Shown in pieces: positions 25,362 to 35,485 of a DNA stretch of 64,000 nucleotides. Numbering within the stretch: position 1 is the stretch's first letter; every line of letters begins with the position of its first letter. The notes below the pieces were generated by a model. That model had not been told where the DNA came from and ran no database searches. It worked only from the letters and a program-made list of their open reading frames with translations. The translations under genes were made by a program, and so were the position numbers. This DNA is from Acidobacteriota bacterium (GTDB taxonomy: Bacteria > Acidobacteriota > Thermoanaerobaculia > Multivoradales > J023). Location: the NCBI GenBank assembly GCA_029263315.1, contig JAJCXR010000048.1:62001-126000 (forward strand), in the 5' to 3' direction.

Positions 25362-28333
25362 GCTCCGGCTCCTGCCATGCCCACCGCCCGGCGGACATGT
25401 CGCAACAGGTCGACAGGGCGGAAGGGTTTGGCCAGGAAGCCCCTGAGATGGCTGGGATTGAAACCCACCATGGCATCTTTCTCTTTGTAGCCGCTCATCA
25501 GAACCACGGTCACGTTGGCATCGATCTGACGCATGCGGGCCAGTACCTCTTCTCCACTCATGCCCGGCATCGTTCGATCCAGCAGAACCAGGAGAATCGA
25601 AGAGCGCTCTCGCTCGAAGAGATCGATCGCCTGTTTGCCCGTCGCTGCGGTCAGCACTTCGAAACCCTGGGCCTCGAGAATGCTGCTCAAAACCTCTCGC
25701 ATCAGCTCCTCGTCGTCGACCACCAGAATTCTGCCGCTCCCCACCCAGGTGGGTTCCGGTTTCGCCGCCACGGTCCCCGCCACAGGGTTGGAGGCCAGGG
25801 GCAGGAGGACCGAAAAAACAGAGCCCCGCCCCGCTTGGCTACGTATCCGGATGGCTCCGCCGTGAGCCCGCACGATCCCCAAGACAATGGCCAAACCCAG
25901 CCCACGGGCGGACGCACGGGTAGTGAAGAAAGGGTCGAACATCTTCTTTTGAATGGCCGGCTCGATACCCTTGCCGTTGTCCTCGATGGCCAGCAGGAAA
26001 TAGGGACCCGCCGTTTGTCCGGTATCGAAGACCGAGCTGAGAAAGAGATCACGGTCGGCCTGCACGACGGAGGTCTTGATGACGATCCGACCGTCCGGAC
26101 GATCGATGGCCTCGGCAGCGTTGCTCACCAGATTGCGTATCAAATGCCGGATCTGTGCCGTATCCAAGTGGGCGTGGGGCAGAAGGGTCTCCAGCTCCAG
26201 CTGCAGCTCGGCGCTACCACCCACCAGACGCTGCAGCTCGCCGCCCATACGCCGCAGCAAGGCACTGGTATCGACGGGTGCCAGCAACAAGGTGTCTTCC
26301 CCGGCGTAGGAGCGCAATTGAGACGTCAAGTCGACGGCGCGCTCGGCTGCGGATTCCACCTGCTGCAACCTGTCGAGCAGGGCCCCGGGTTGCAGGTTGC
26401 GGCGCAGCAGGCTGACATTGCCGAGCACGCCGGTCAGAAGATTGTTGTAGTCATGGGCCAGGCCGCTGGCCAACTTGCCGAGGCTCTCCAGCTTGCGCGA
26501 TTGCTGGACTTTGCTCTCCAACTGCTGATGCTCCACCTCCGACCGGCGATCCGCCGAGACGTCCCGTCCGACGGCGATGAAACCCACCGGCTCGCCTTCC
26601 GCATCCCGCAACAGGGAAAAACTCGTCCAGGCGGGGAAGATCGTGCCGTCTTGACGCCGATGCCCGACCTCCCCTTCGCCGGCTCCGCTTTCGATCACCT
26701 TGTGGAGAAATGGCTCGATCTCGTCTTGCAGCTGGCTGTCCGTATGGAAGGCCGATAGATCGCGACCGAGCAGCTCGAAAACCTCTCGCCCATGCATCTG
26801 GGCCCAAGCGTGATTGGCGAACTGTACCCGGCGTTCCAGGTCGACCACCAGAATGCCGTCGATCGACTGCTCGACCGCCCGCTCGAGCATCTGCATCGCC
26901 TCTTCAGCCAGTTGTTGCTCGGCGATCTCTGCCTTGAGACGTTCATTGGCCACCGACAGCTCAGCGGTTCGATCCTCGACCATCTCCTCCAGCTGCTTGC
27001 GCAGATGGTCGATCTCTTGGTGGGCACGGTTGAATCGACGCGCCAAGGCAAACGCCATGGCCAGGGTGAACAGCACAAAGGACCAAGGCAACAGGCCGTA
27101 GCCCGAGCTGCCGACGAACAGGTGCATGAGCCAGGCAAAGAGGCCGCTGATCACCACCGCCAGCCCCCCGAGACAGACCACCCGCTCCTCCCCCCGCCGT
27201 CGGCGCACGGCGACGAGCAGGAACACGGCCAAATAGATCCACCCCGGCAAACCCCACAAGCGCCTCAGGGCATCGGTGCGCAGAACCCATACGTAGCCCG
27301 GCACCAACAAGACCCAGAGGATCCAGAAGAGATGAGTTTTCAGGTAGAAACTGAGCACACGGGATCTGGGTTGGGCCAAGAACTTCTCGAGGAATACCAC
27401 CAACAGGACGAGCAGGCCGTGGCCACCAGCTTCCAGCAGCCGACCACTGATCGAGGAAGCTACAGAAAGCTCGGGGCCCCAACGGTCGAAGAAGACAACC
27501 GCCGCCAGGTCGACGGCCAAGAAGCCGAACCACAGGTATTCCATGGATCGCTGGCGCAGCCCAAAGAGGCGCAGGTGGTAGGCACCGACGGCCAAAAGGA
27601 AGGTGGGCAAAAGGAGCCAAGGCAGATTTTTCCGGCTCCGCTCCAGGCGCCTGACCTTCTCCATTTGCGCTAGCACCCCGAGGTCTCCGACCCTCGGAGG
27701 CTCCCCCCCCAGGACATACCGTTGCCGCAAGTAGAAAGGCAAGAAGGCGGGCAACGAGCATTCGAAGCTCAGCTCGAAGGCCCAGGTTTGGCCGCCTATG
27801 GAATCCAGCCCCAAGATCCATCCCCGATCGAAGGACATCGGCGAGCGGCGACTCCCCAAGTCGGCCACCAACTGACCATCGCGCAACAACCGACAGCTGC
27901 TGAAGCCACCGGCAGGCAGCCACAGTGCCGGATCTTCCGAGGTGGTGGCCAGAGGTGAATCGATATCGACCTCGATGCGCTGTGAAAGACGGAAATCCGA
28001 AGCTCCCGCCAAGTCCACCAGATCTTGCCAGGTGGCGGGCAAGCCGACCGTGGTCGTCTTCGAGGTCGACGCCGACGGCGCAGGCTGGGCAGGTTGTCCA
28101 ACCTCAATCCTCGACGGTGATGGGTCGGCGAGCCGATCTGGGGTGATGGCTTCGAGCTGCCAGCCCTCGGCCAACCCATGGACAAATGGGTTCTCTTCTT
28201 GGGCCAGTCCCGGGCAAGCTGAGGTTGCGATACAACCGACGACCCCCAGGGAAATGACATGGGCCGCCATGCCACCCAGGGTCCGCCCATCCCTCCGCTT
28301 CATTCGCATTGGAAACATCTTGAGAGTGCTCAT
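25358..28333 (-). CDS. Hybrid sensor histidine kinase, paralogue of the downstream kinase
   Basis: About 991 aa from the ATG at 28333. The frame is open to 28438, several internal ATGs compete, and none has a clear ribosome-binding site. The domain order repeats that of the next gene: signal peptide or anchor (GVVGCIATSACPGLAQ), beta-sandwich periplasmic sensor, seven-helix membrane unit, coiled coil, PAS (AVEQSIDGILVVDLERR), His627 in GLAHDYNNLL, ATPase with NLVSNAAEAI and SARGLGLAIVLGIV, and a receiver with Asp919 in LLDRTMPGMSG. The similarity in order and motifs points to tandem duplication. The two genes are translationally coupled, so the kinases are made together, perhaps as a heterodimeric or two-input system. 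Confidence 0.88.
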   Translation of the reverse strand: MSTLKMFPMRMKRRDGRTLGGMAAHVISLGVVGCIATSACPGLAQEENPFVHGLAEGWQLEAITPDRLADPSPSRIEVGQPAQPAPSASTSKTTTVGLPATWQDLVDLAGASDFRLSQRIEVDIDSPLATTSEDPALWLPAGGFSSCRLLRDGQLVADLGSRRSPMSFDRGWILGLDSIGGQTWAFELSFECSLPAFLPFYLRQRYVLGGEPPRVGDLGVLAQMEKVRRLERSRKNLPWLLLPTFLLAVGAYHLRLFGLRQRSMEYLWFGFLAVDLAAVVFFDRWGPELSVASSISGRLLEAGGHGLLVLLVVFLEKFLAQPRSRVLSFYLKTHLFWILWVLLVPGYVWVLRTDALRRLWGLPGWIYLAVFLLVAVRRRRGEERVVCLGGLAVVISGLFAWLMHLFVGSSGYGLLPWSFVLFTLAMAFALARRFNRAHQEIDHLRKQLEEMVEDRTAELSVANERLKAEIAEQQLAEEAMQMLERAVEQSIDGILVVDLERRVQFANHAWAQMHGREVFELLGRDLSAFHTDSQLQDEIEPFLHKVIESGAGEGEVGHRRQDGTIFPAWTSFSLLRDAEGEPVGFIAVGRDVSADRRSEVEHQQLESKVQQSRKLESLGKLASGLAHDYNNLLTGVLGNVSLLRRNLQPGALLDRLQQVESAAERAVDLTSQLRSYAGEDTLLLAPVDTSALLRRMGGELQRLVGGSAELQLELETLLPHAHLDTAQIRHLIRNLVSNAAEAIDRPDGRIVIKTSVVQADRDLFLSSVFDTGQTAGPYFLLAIEDNGKGIEPAIQKKMFDPFFTTRASARGLGLAIVLGIVRAHGGAIRIRSQAGRGSVFSVLLPLASNPVAGTVAAKPEPTWVGSGRILVVDDEELMREVLSSILEAQGFEVLTAATGKQAIDLFERERSSILLVLLDRTMPGMSGEEVLARMRQIDANVTVVLMSGYKEKDAMVGFNPSHLRGFLAKPFRPVDLLRHVRRAVGMAGAGA

Positions 28334-28803
28334 TTCATAATCCGAGCTGAAGAGTCTAGCGCACCAACCTGCCCAACGCAGCATCGAGCAGTTTGTTTTC
28401 CCACAATCCCCCCGATTGGCCAGGCTTTTCCCGGGCATAGCTTTACAAATGCAACGATCGCAGCTCAGCCCACGATCTATTGAAACTTTGCACTATGTAT
28501 AAAGGAGTTTTTCGCCGACAGGTTTTGATTTCCGTAATGTTGTCTGTAATATTTAGCGGCGACCCTAGAGGTAATCGGGGGGAAACCGTCCTCTTAAATC
28601 TTCAGATCTGTCTTAGCTGCCTGCAACAGATTCGACATTCTGTTCGGGGCGGACCCTTGGGTCCTCAACAGAGTCTCCCTCCGTCGATTCCCACTTGACA
28701 GCCGCGGTGCCCGTACGAGGTTGCCATACCCTGTGGGGCTCGACGTAACCCGTCCGAGCGCAGCAGATCCTTTGTGCGCTCGGGCCCTCTCGGAGAATCC
28801 AAT
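28334..28803. other. Divergent regulatory region between kinase pair and protease
   Basis: About 470 bases, noticeably more AT-rich around 28460-28560 than its surroundings, as expected for promoters. A TTGACA is present at 28695-28700 on the plus strand without a good -10 at normal spacing, and TATGTATAAA lies at 28494-28503. A small plus-strand frame (28480-28698) has no family features and is not called. The hairpin just before the protease start is listed separately. Confidence 0.4.
28752..28785 (+). promoter_or_regulatory. 5'-UTR hairpin immediately upstream of the protease ribosome-binding site
   Basis: CCGAGCGCA (28754-28762) is complementary to TGCGCTCGG (28775-28783), with two more closing pairs (one G-U), around a 12-nt loop. 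The stem ends 6 nt before the GGAG site (28792-28795). It could shield or expose the ribosome-binding site or stabilise the mRNA; function is inference. Confidence 0.4.
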
Positions 28804-30498
28804 ATGAGATCGAAACCAAAGCCTGGCTCCAACCTTCATTCTTCCGCTTGGATGGCCTCCATCCCGGTTTTTGTCATCGCCCTGATGACCTTGATCTGGC
28901 CGCCATCTGCCGTTGAGGAGCTCCCCGACCCGGCACTGACCCAAAATTCGATGGAGGCCGCCTCTTGGATCGTGCGCGCTCCTTCAACCGACGCCGTGAC
29001 CTTCGAGGCGCTGGCCGAAGAGGTTCTCGCCCGCGGAGGTCGCGTCAGTCATCGGCTGCCGATCATCCGGGCTGTGGCAGCGGACTTGACGACGGACCAA
29101 CGTCAAGCCTTGATGGCCGACCATCCGGAATGGAACTGGACCCCGAATCAACGTCTTGAGGTGGCTTCGGGGAGCCACAACGTTCCGGGCACCGCCTACC
29201 CCGCCCAGTTGGAGGTCGATGAGCTGCACGATATGTGGATCGACGGCTGGGACACCACCGTCGCGGTGGTCGACACCGGTCTCTGGATGCACCGCAGCCT
29301 GACCCGCGATCCCTGGAACCAATACCGCATCAAGGACACCTACAATGCCCTGCAGGATCGCTCCTGGCCGGTCCATGACCGTCATGGTCACGGCACCCAC
29401 GTCTCCAGTATTATCGTTTCGAGCGATCTCAACGGGGAGACCGGGGGGTATAACAGCATCGCCCCCTTTGCCGACCTGGTGGTGGTCAAGGCATTCGACG
29501 ACGAGGGATCGAGCACCTACGCCGACGTCATCCGCGGTATCGACTGGGTCGTCGCTCGCCGAGAGAGCCTCGACATCTCGGTGCTCAACCTCTCCTTCAG
29601 CGCCCCCGCCATCACCTTCTACTGGCAGGACCCGCTGAATCTGGCGGTGATGGAGGCTTGGCGATCGGGCATCACGGTGGTGACTTCGGCGGGCAATCTG
29701 GGTCCCGACCCCTTCACCATCGGTGTGCCGGGCAACGTTCCCTATGTCGTCACTGTCGGTGCCCTCAATGACAACCGCACGCCGCAGCAGACCGACGACG
29801 ACTTCCTCTCCTCCTTCTCCTCCGCCGGTCCCACGGTGGACGCCTTCGTCAAACCGGAGATCATCGCCCCCGGCAGCCATATCCTGGCCCGCATCTCGCG
29901 GGGAAGTCTGCTGGGCCGGACCTATCGGGATCGCTTCGAGGGAAAATACATGTCGATCTCCGGCACCTCGCAGTCGTCCGCCATGGTCAGCGGCATCGCC
30001 GTGCTAATGAAACAAGTGGAGCCCTGGTTGTCGCCGGATGACCTCAAATGCCGCTTGATCTCTACCGCCCGGGCCGCCGCCGACGCCCAAGGGGAGCCGG
30101 CCTATCCTCCCTACCAACAGGGTGCCGGCCTGGCCGACGCCATGACGGCAACCTTCTCCGACGAGCAAGGTTGCGGCAACCCCGGCCTCGATATCGTGGC
30201 CGACTTGGCGGACACCCAGCACTTCATGGGCCCGGTGCGCATGGCGGAAGACTTTTCCTTCTTCATCGAAGACGTCGGCTATCCTTGGGACGGCAGCCTG
30301 GCAACGGGCGGCTTTCCCTGGATCGACGCCAACCCCTGGCTCGATGCCAATCCTTGGCTCGATCTCGATGCCAACCCCTGGCTCGATGCCAACCCCTGGC
30401 TCGACGCCAATCCCTGGCTCGACAGTCAAGGATCGGCCCCCATGGATCCGGCGGAAATCGCCGTCTCCATCAACGTCTGGGTAGATGACAACAACTGA
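28804..30498 (+). CDS. Subtilisin-like serine protease (S8) with DANPWL-repeat tail
   Basis: 564 aa, secreted. The ATG at 28804 has GGAG 8 nt upstream and begins a signal peptide (IPVFVIALMTLIWPP). An inhibitor-like propeptide (SWIVRAPSTDAVTFEALAEE...) precedes the catalytic domain. The triad is Asp157 in VAVVDTGL, His196 in HGHGTHVSS and Ser389 in ISGTSQSSAMVSG (usual GTSMAAPH), with TSAGNLGPD carrying the oxyanion Asn. After the fold (about 460) the tail contains five DANPWL hexapeptides (508-539) and a short acidic end. No membrane anchor is seen. It lies between a divergent kinase pair and a codirectional Reg_prop kinase, and could be a regulated secreted protease. Confidence 0.92.
   Translation: MRSKPKPGSNLHSSAWMASIPVFVIALMTLIWPPSAVEELPDPALTQNSMEAASWIVRAPSTDAVTFEALAEEVLARGGRVSHRLPIIRAVAADLTTDQRQALMADHPEWNWTPNQRLEVASGSHNVPGTAYPAQLEVDELHDMWIDGWDTTVAVVDTGLWMHRSLTRDPWNQYRIKDTYNALQDRSWPVHDRHGHGTHVSSIIVSSDLNGETGGYNSIAPFADLVVVKAFDDEGSSTYADVIRGIDWVVARRESLDISVLNLSFSAPAITFYWQDPLNLAVMEAWRSGITVVTSAGNLGPDPFTIGVPGNVPYVVTVGALNDNRTPQQTDDDFLSSFSSAGPTVDAFVKPEIIAPGSHILARISRGSLLGRTYRDRFEGKYMSISGTSQSSAMVSGIAVLMKQVEPWLSPDDLKCRLISTARAAADAQGEPAYPPYQQGAGLADAMTATFSDEQGCGNPGLDIVADLADTQHFMGPVRMAEDFSFFIEDVGYPWDGSLATGGFPWIDANPWLDANPWLDLDANPWLDANPWLDANPWLDSQGSAPMDPAEIAVSINVWVDDNN
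30325..30420 (+). repeat. Five 18-bp in-frame repeats encoding DANPWL
   Basis: Units at 30325-30342, 30343-30360, 30367-30384, 30385-30402 and 30403-30420, with an extra Asp-Leu between units two and three. Third-position differences (GAC/GAT, AAC/AAT, CCC/CCT) show it is not a very recent exact copy series and that the peptide is kept. Confidence 0.92.
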
Positions 30499-30503
30499 GC
30501 ACA

Positions 30504-30540
30504 GACCGCTTCCCGCCGTCCTCGACGACGGGAAGCGGTC
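30504..30540 (+). terminator. Strong hairpin after protease stop
   Basis: GACCGCTTCCCG (30504-30515) pairs perfectly with CGGGAAGCGGTC (30529-30540), beginning 5 nt after the stop codon. No U-tract follows, so it is either a weak terminator or an mRNA 3'-protecting structure attenuating readthrough into the kinase gene 28 nt downstream. Confidence 0.5.
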
Positions 30541-30567
30541 ACCCCACCGATCGGCGACGCCGTCGTA

Positions 30568-33500
30568 ATGCCAGCCAGGCCAGCCAGCGGCGGCGACCAC
30601 CTACCCTCTGAGTCGGAGGGAGCCTCAGCCTGCCATCCTTGGCTCCAGGTCGTGGCCCCCCTCATCCTTCTGCTCAGTCTCCAGTCGGCGGCGTGGGGGC
30701 AGTCCAACCCACTACGATTTGGCCACCTGTCGATCGAAGACGGCCTGTCCCAGAGCACGGTCACTTGCATCGTCCAGGATCACGCCGGATTCATCTGGTT
30801 CGGAACCCAGAACGGCCTCAACCGTTTTGACAGCGAAAGTTTGGTTGTCTTCGGTACCGAGCAACAGGGCGCAGGGGGATTGCCGGACGCTTCCATCAGA
30901 GACCTCTTGGTCGATCCTTCGGGTGACCTGTGGATCGCCACCGATGGCGGCCTTGCCCGGTGGTCGGCCAGCGAAGGGACCTTCGAACGCTTCCTACACC
31001 GTGACGGCGACCCCAGCTCGCTGCCCGGCAATCAGATCAGAGTGCTTCATCTCGATTCCCAGGGTCAGCTCTGGATCGGGACCGCCGACAACGGCCTGGC
31101 GCGGTGGCTCGGCGACGGCCTCGGTTTCGAGGTTTTCCTCCACGATTCGAGCCGGCCCGGTTCCTTGGGTGACGATCGAGTGCGCGCCATCACCTCCGAC
31201 GAGCAGGGGAATCTGTGGATCGGAACCCTCGATGGGTTACATCTCTATGAGAAGCGTAGTCAGCGATTCATCCCCATGGCCGTGGGGGTGAATGCCCAGG
31301 GAAAGCGCCTCGACCCCAGGGTCTTGGCCATCGAAGTGGACTCCCTGGGCAGCCTCTGGCTGGGGACCTTCGAAGGTCTGGCCCGCTTCGACCCGGATTT
31401 GCGGACGGTCGAGCATTTTCTCGGTCAAGGGGCCCCCGTCCTGAGGGGCTCGGCGGAGCCCGCCCTTCCCCAGGCGAGTCATCGGGTCCGTCATCTGCAT
31501 CTGGATCGCCACCGCCGGCTGTGGATCGCCACCGACAACGGCCTCTATATGAAACAGGAAGGTCGCGACGACCTGACCGCATTTCGTCATGACCCGGCCA
31601 ATCCGCAGAGCCTCAGCGAGAACCGCTTGGTCTCGGTATTCGAGGACGATCGCGGCCTGCTGTGGGTCGGAACTTCCACCTCGGGTGTCGACTACTGGAG
31701 CCCCGAAGCCCGGCTTTTTCCACACTACCGGCAGGATCCGGACAGCCCCGTCGGCCTCGGTGGCTCGAGCGTCTTCGCCATCAGTCAAGACGCCGACGGC
31801 AATGTCTGGGTCGGTACCTTCGGGGGTGGTCTCGATCGTCTCGACCGTCAACGCCAGACGGTGACCCACTTCCGTCATCGTGCCTCGGATCCCACCAGTC
31901 TCAGTGATGACCGGGTCACCGCTTTGCTACACGGCCACGACGGAACCCTGTGGATCGGCACCAGCGCCAGGGGGCTCAATCGCTTCGATGCCGAGACGCA
32001 GACTTTCCATCGCTTTCCCACCGCTCCCGAGACGCCGGGTAGCCTGCAGAGCGAAGGCGTCATGAGCCTGTTCGAAGACTCCGCCGACGATCTCTGGGTC
32101 GGCACCTTTGGGGGTGGCCTGGCGCGCTACGATCGCCAGGGTCAAGGCTTCGAGCACTATCGGCACAACCCCAAGGACGATCGATCCCTGAGCCATGACA
32201 GGGTCTCGTCCCTGGCCGAAGACCTGGCAGGACGCCTCTGGGTGGGCACCCTGGGCGGCGGCTTGAATCATCTAGACCGCCACAGTGGGCGCTTGGCGCG
32301 TTTCCGCCACCGCACCGACGATGTCAACAGCCTGCCCCACGATCTGGTCACCGCCTTGGAAGTGGATGCGGCGGGAGTGCTGTGGATCGGCACCCAGGGG
32401 GGCGGCCTCAGCCGTCTGGAGGGGCTCGGCCAGCGCCCGGAGGAAGCCCTCTTCCGCACCTACACGACGCAGCATGGTCTGCCCAGCGAAGTGGTATACG
32501 GCATCCAATCCGCCGATCGCGACACCCTGTGGCTGAGCACCCTCAAAGGTCTCAGCCGCTTCGACCTGAGCACCGAGACTTTCTACAACTACGACACCAG
32601 CCACGGACTACAGAGTGACGAGTTCAACTTTGGGGCCCACTATCGCAGCCCTGAGGGCGAGCTTTTTTTTGGCGGTGTCGAAGGGCTCAACAGCTTCTTC
32701 CCAAAAAATCTCGAGCTCTCCAAATCCCCACCGCCGGTGGTATTGACCGGTTTCTTCGAGCTCGGTGTGCCTATTTCCCTCGGTCGCTCGTTGGAAACCG
32801 TTCGCCAAGTCTCCCTAGCCTATGACGTGCCCGTGGTGTCCTTCGAAATCACCGCCCTCGACTTCTCCACCCCCGAGCGCAATCGCTATGCCTATCACCT
32901 CGAAGGGCTGACCGACGACTGGATCGACCTCGGCAGAACCCGTCGGGCCACCTTCACCCAACTTTCGCCGGGCGCCTATCGCCTGCAGTTCCGGGCCACC
33001 CGGGTAGATGGCGAGGCGAGCCTCGGCCAGCCCATCGATATCGTCGTCCTGCCGCCGCCGTGGCGCACTCCCTGGGCGTATGGGCTCTATGGCATGGCCT
33101 TGCTGCTCACTTCCTATTGGGTGTGGCGGACTTCGCGACAGAGGCGACGCCGCAGGGAAGTCCTGCAGCGGGCCCGGGAAGAAGCACAGGCGGCCCGGCG
33201 AGCCCGTCAGGCGGCGGAAGCCGCCTCGAGGGCCAAGGGCGAGTTCCTGGCCAACATGAGCCATGAGATCCGCACGCCGATGAATGGCGTGATCGGCATG
33301 GCCAGCCTGCTCATGGAAACGGAGCTCAGCCTCAAGCAACGCCAGTATTTACAAACCATCTGTTTGAGCGCCGAGTCCCTGCTCGAGATTCTCAACGACA
33401 TTTTGGATTTTTCGAAGATCGAATCGAGGCAGCTGGAAATCGAGTCGATCCCCTGCGACCTGCGGCAGATCATCGAGGATGCCCTCGACATGGTGGCGCC

Positions 33501-34839
33501 GACGGCGGCCAGCAAGCATCTGGATCTCGGCTATTGGATCGAGCCGGATTGTCCTGAGGAAGTGATGGCGGACCCCACACGGCTGCGTCAAATCCTCGTC
33601 AACTTGCTCAGCAATGCGGTGAAGTTCACCGAGCAAGGCCATGTCTTCGTCAGCCTGTCGACCGAGCCCTGGAGCGAGGATCGACGCCGCCTGCGCTTCG
33701 ATGTCGAAGACTCGGGAATCGGCATCCCGGAGAAGGAGCGGCACCGCCTCTTCCAACCCTTCAGCCAGGTCGATCCGTCGACCACCCGCCAATTCGGCGG
33801 CACCGGCTTGGGTTTGGCCATCAGCCAGCGGCTGACGGAGCTCTTGGAAGGCGAAATATGGGTCGACAGCACCGAAGGGCAAGGCTCGGTGTTCCACTTC
33901 ACCATCGGCGGTGAGCCCTTGGAGTCCCCACCGAGCCACACCTTGTTTTCGGTCAATCCCTTCCTGGCCGGCGGCGACGTGGCAGTTGCGGTTCCCAATG
34001 CCGCGCTGCGACGTCTGGTGGGGCGTCACTGTGAGCTATGGGGCCTGGAACCTGTGGAGGCAGCCAGCCTCGAGCAGCTCAGCAACCTGGTTGCGACACC
34101 GCAACGTTTGACCGTGGCGATCGTCGATCAACGACTGTTCGGCGACGGGACGGCGGACCCAACCCCCGCCATGGACTCCTATCTGGACCAGCTCGAGCTT
34201 CCCATCGTGCTTCTCACTTCCCTCAATCGCAGCGACCAAGGGGCGAGGCTCGAGTCGGTTCAACCGCGGGCCATCCTCAGCCAGCCGCTGAAACCGCAAC
34301 AGCTCTATGATGCATTGAAACACGTCGTCAACGAGTCGTCGAACCGCATCAAGCGCCCCAGCTACACGGCCCTCACCGGACACCGCGATGCCACCCCGAG
34401 ATCGCTCCGCATCATGTTGGCGGATGATAATTTGGTCCACCAGAAAACGGCCCTGCTGCTGCTCGAGCGCCTGGGTTTTCGCGCCGATCCGGTGACTTCC
34501 GGCCACGAAGCCTTCGAAACCCTCAAGCGGCGCCCCTTCGACCTGCTGCTCATCGATCTCGAGCTTCCCGAGTCGGACGGATTTGTCACCAGCCAGCGGA
34601 TTCGCCGGGAAAAAGACCTGGCGAGCGGCAACCCGGTGATCGTCGCCATGACGGCCCGCCCCCGGGACGAGGATTACGAGCGCTGTCGGAGGGCCGGTAT
34701 CGACGCCTATCTGCGCAAGCCGCTACAGCTCGAGATCTTGCAGAATCTCTTGCAGCAAGTCGAAGCTCAGGTCAGCGCTGCTCAGGGTGTCGGGCTGGTC
34801 GTCGACGGGCCACGGCGAGCGGCCCCTTGGTTGAGCTGA
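30568..34839 (+). CDS. Giant hybrid two-component protein: Reg_prop propellers, Y_Y_Y, HisKA, HATPase, degenerate and true receivers
   Basis: 1423 aa. After a signal peptide come about 14 Reg_prop blades (for example [27 protein letters not shown]) between residues 40 and 735, enough for two seven-bladed propellers. A Y_Y_Y domain ([27 protein letters not shown]) and one membrane helix (about 832-850) follow. Then HisKA with His899 in [12 protein letters not shown], ATPase motifs LLSNAVKF and [13 protein letters not shown], and a degenerate receiver (about 1125-1260). The last domain is an intact receiver with Asp1330 in [12 protein letters not shown] and Lys in YLRKPLQ. This is the two-component hybrid design best known for polysaccharide sensing, but no DNA-binding domain or polysaccharide locus is attached. 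The start ATG has no clear ribosome-binding site. Confidence 0.93.
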   Translation: MPARPASGGDHLPSESEGASACHPWLQVVAPLILLLSLQSAAWGQSNPLRFGHLSIEDGLSQSTVTCIVQDHAGFIWFGTQNGLNRFDSESLVVFGTEQQGAGGLPDASIRDLLVDPSGDLWIATDGGLARWSASEGTFERFLHRDGDPSSLPGNQIRVLHLDSQGQLWIGTADNGLARWLGDGLGFEVFLHDSSRPGSLGDDRVRAITSDEQGNLWIGTLDGLHLYEKRSQRFIPMAVGVNAQGKRLDPRVLAIEVDSLGSLWLGTFEGLARFDPDLRTVEHFLGQGAPVLRGSAEPALPQASHRVRHLHLDRHRRLWIATDNGLYMKQEGRDDLTAFRHDPANPQSLSENRLVSVFEDDRGLLWVGTSTSGVDYWSPEARLFPHYRQDPDSPVGLGGSSVFAISQDADGNVWVGTFGGGLDRLDRQRQTVTHFRHRASDPTSLSDDRVTALLHGHDGTLWIGTSARGLNRFDAETQTFHRFPTAPETPGSLQSEGVMSLFEDSADDLWVGTFGGGLARYDRQGQGFEHYRHNPKDDRSLSHDRVSSLAEDLAGRLWVGTLGGGLNHLDRHSGRLARFRHRTDDVNSLPHDLVTALEVDAAGVLWIGTQGGGLSRLEGLGQRPEEALFRTYTTQHGLPSEVVYGIQSADRDTLWLSTLKGLSRFDLSTETFYNYDTSHGLQSDEFNFGAHYRSPEGELFFGGVEGLNSFFPKNLELSKSPPPVVLTGFFELGVPISLGRSLETVRQVSLAYDVPVVSFEITALDFSTPERNRYAYHLEGLTDDWIDLGRTRRATFTQLSPGAYRLQFRATRVDGEASLGQPIDIVVLPPPWRTPWAYGLYGMALLLTSYWVWRTSRQRRRRREVLQRAREEAQAARRARQAAEAASRAKGEFLANMSHEIRTPMNGVIGMASLLMETELSLKQRQYLQTICLSAESLLEILNDILDFSKIESRQLEIESIPCDLRQIIEDALDMVAPTAASKHLDLGYWIEPDCPEEVMADPTRLRQILVNLLSNAVKFTEQGHVFVSLSTEPWSEDRRRLRFDVEDSGIGIPEKERHRLFQPFSQVDPSTTRQFGGTGLGLAISQRLTELLEGEIWVDSTEGQGSVFHFTIGGEPLESPPSHTLFSVNPFLAGGDVAVAVPNAALRRLVGRHCELWGLEPVEAASLEQLSNLVATPQRLTVAIVDQRLFGDGTADPTPAMDSYLDQLELPIVLLTSLNRSDQGARLESVQPRAILSQPLKPQQLYDALKHVVNESSNRIKRPSYTALTGHRDATPRSLRIMLADDNLVHQKTALLLLERLGFRADPVTSGHEAFETLKRRPFDLLLIDLELPESDGFVTSQRIRREKDLASGNPVIVAMTARPRDEDYERCRRAGIDAYLRKPLQLEILQNLLQQVEAQVSAAQGVGLVVDGPRRAAPWLS

Positions 34840-34880
34840 ACGCCTGAAATCCCCCTAGTCGCAACCTCCGGGAGTCGGCC

Positions 34881-35261
34881 TCAGTGCACCGAGCCGCCTA
34901 TGCCGTGGGGTTTCAACTCGCCATCGCCATCGCCTTCGCCGTCGAAGCCGTGGGAGACGACAAAGGTGTAAACCGCCAAGCGGGCGGCGGGGGTTTCGGC
35001 AACCGCCTCGAAGACGTGCTCACCTTGTCTCGATTCTCCCATCTCTTGCACATAGGCGACGCGCTCGCCGTCGATCAGGATCTCACTGGCCAATCGCTTG
35101 CCGAGGATCTGCTGTACCACCCGGTTGGCCTGGTCGGTGCCGACGTACCAGTGGAAGGCATCGTCGTCATAGAGAACCGCCTCGGGTGTCGCAACCTGCA
35201 GGAGACAGTTGGGATGGAGCTGCAGCCAACTCCAAAAAGCTTCGAATGAATGGGTCATCAT
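34881..35261 (-). CDS. Hypothetical protein
   Basis: 126 aa from the ATG at 35261 (a TTG at 35270 would add 3). I do not recognise it. The sequence is soluble, rich in alternating strands (LLQVATPEAVLYDDDAFHWYVG, LAVYTFVVSHGF) and ends in an acidic Gly/Asp/Glu stretch (GEGDGDGELKPHG). There are no cysteine motifs or membrane segments. Its codon use is like that of its neighbours, which supports a real gene. It is convergent with the giant kinase and divergent from the first DUF11 giant. Confidence 0.6.
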   Translation of the reverse strand: MMTHSFEAFWSWLQLHPNCLLQVATPEAVLYDDDAFHWYVGTDQANRVVQQILGKRLASEILIDGERVAYVQEMGESRQGEHVFEAVAETPAARLAVYTFVVSHGFDGEGDGDGELKPHGIGGSVH

Positions 35262-35485
35262 GACCGCCAAAGGTTACCAGGCCGCAACGAGATGGGGTGA
35301 GATTTTCTGCCCCACCGAGGCAGCTGAGAGAGCAGTGAGACGGTTCATCCACCGCTGGCGGGCCGACGCCGAGGTATCACCGGCCGAGGCGTTGCCCACC
35401 AGCACTGCAGGTGACCCCTGGTCGCCGACGGGAGTCTCGAGGCTTGCTCTCTCTATCACTTCGCTACGTTGCACATGGGTCCACC

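Noticed and set aside
28480-28698. 72-codon plus-strand frame in the AT-rich divergent region
   Set aside because: No ribosome-binding site before its first start codon, no domain or signal features beyond chance, and it lies where promoters are expected.
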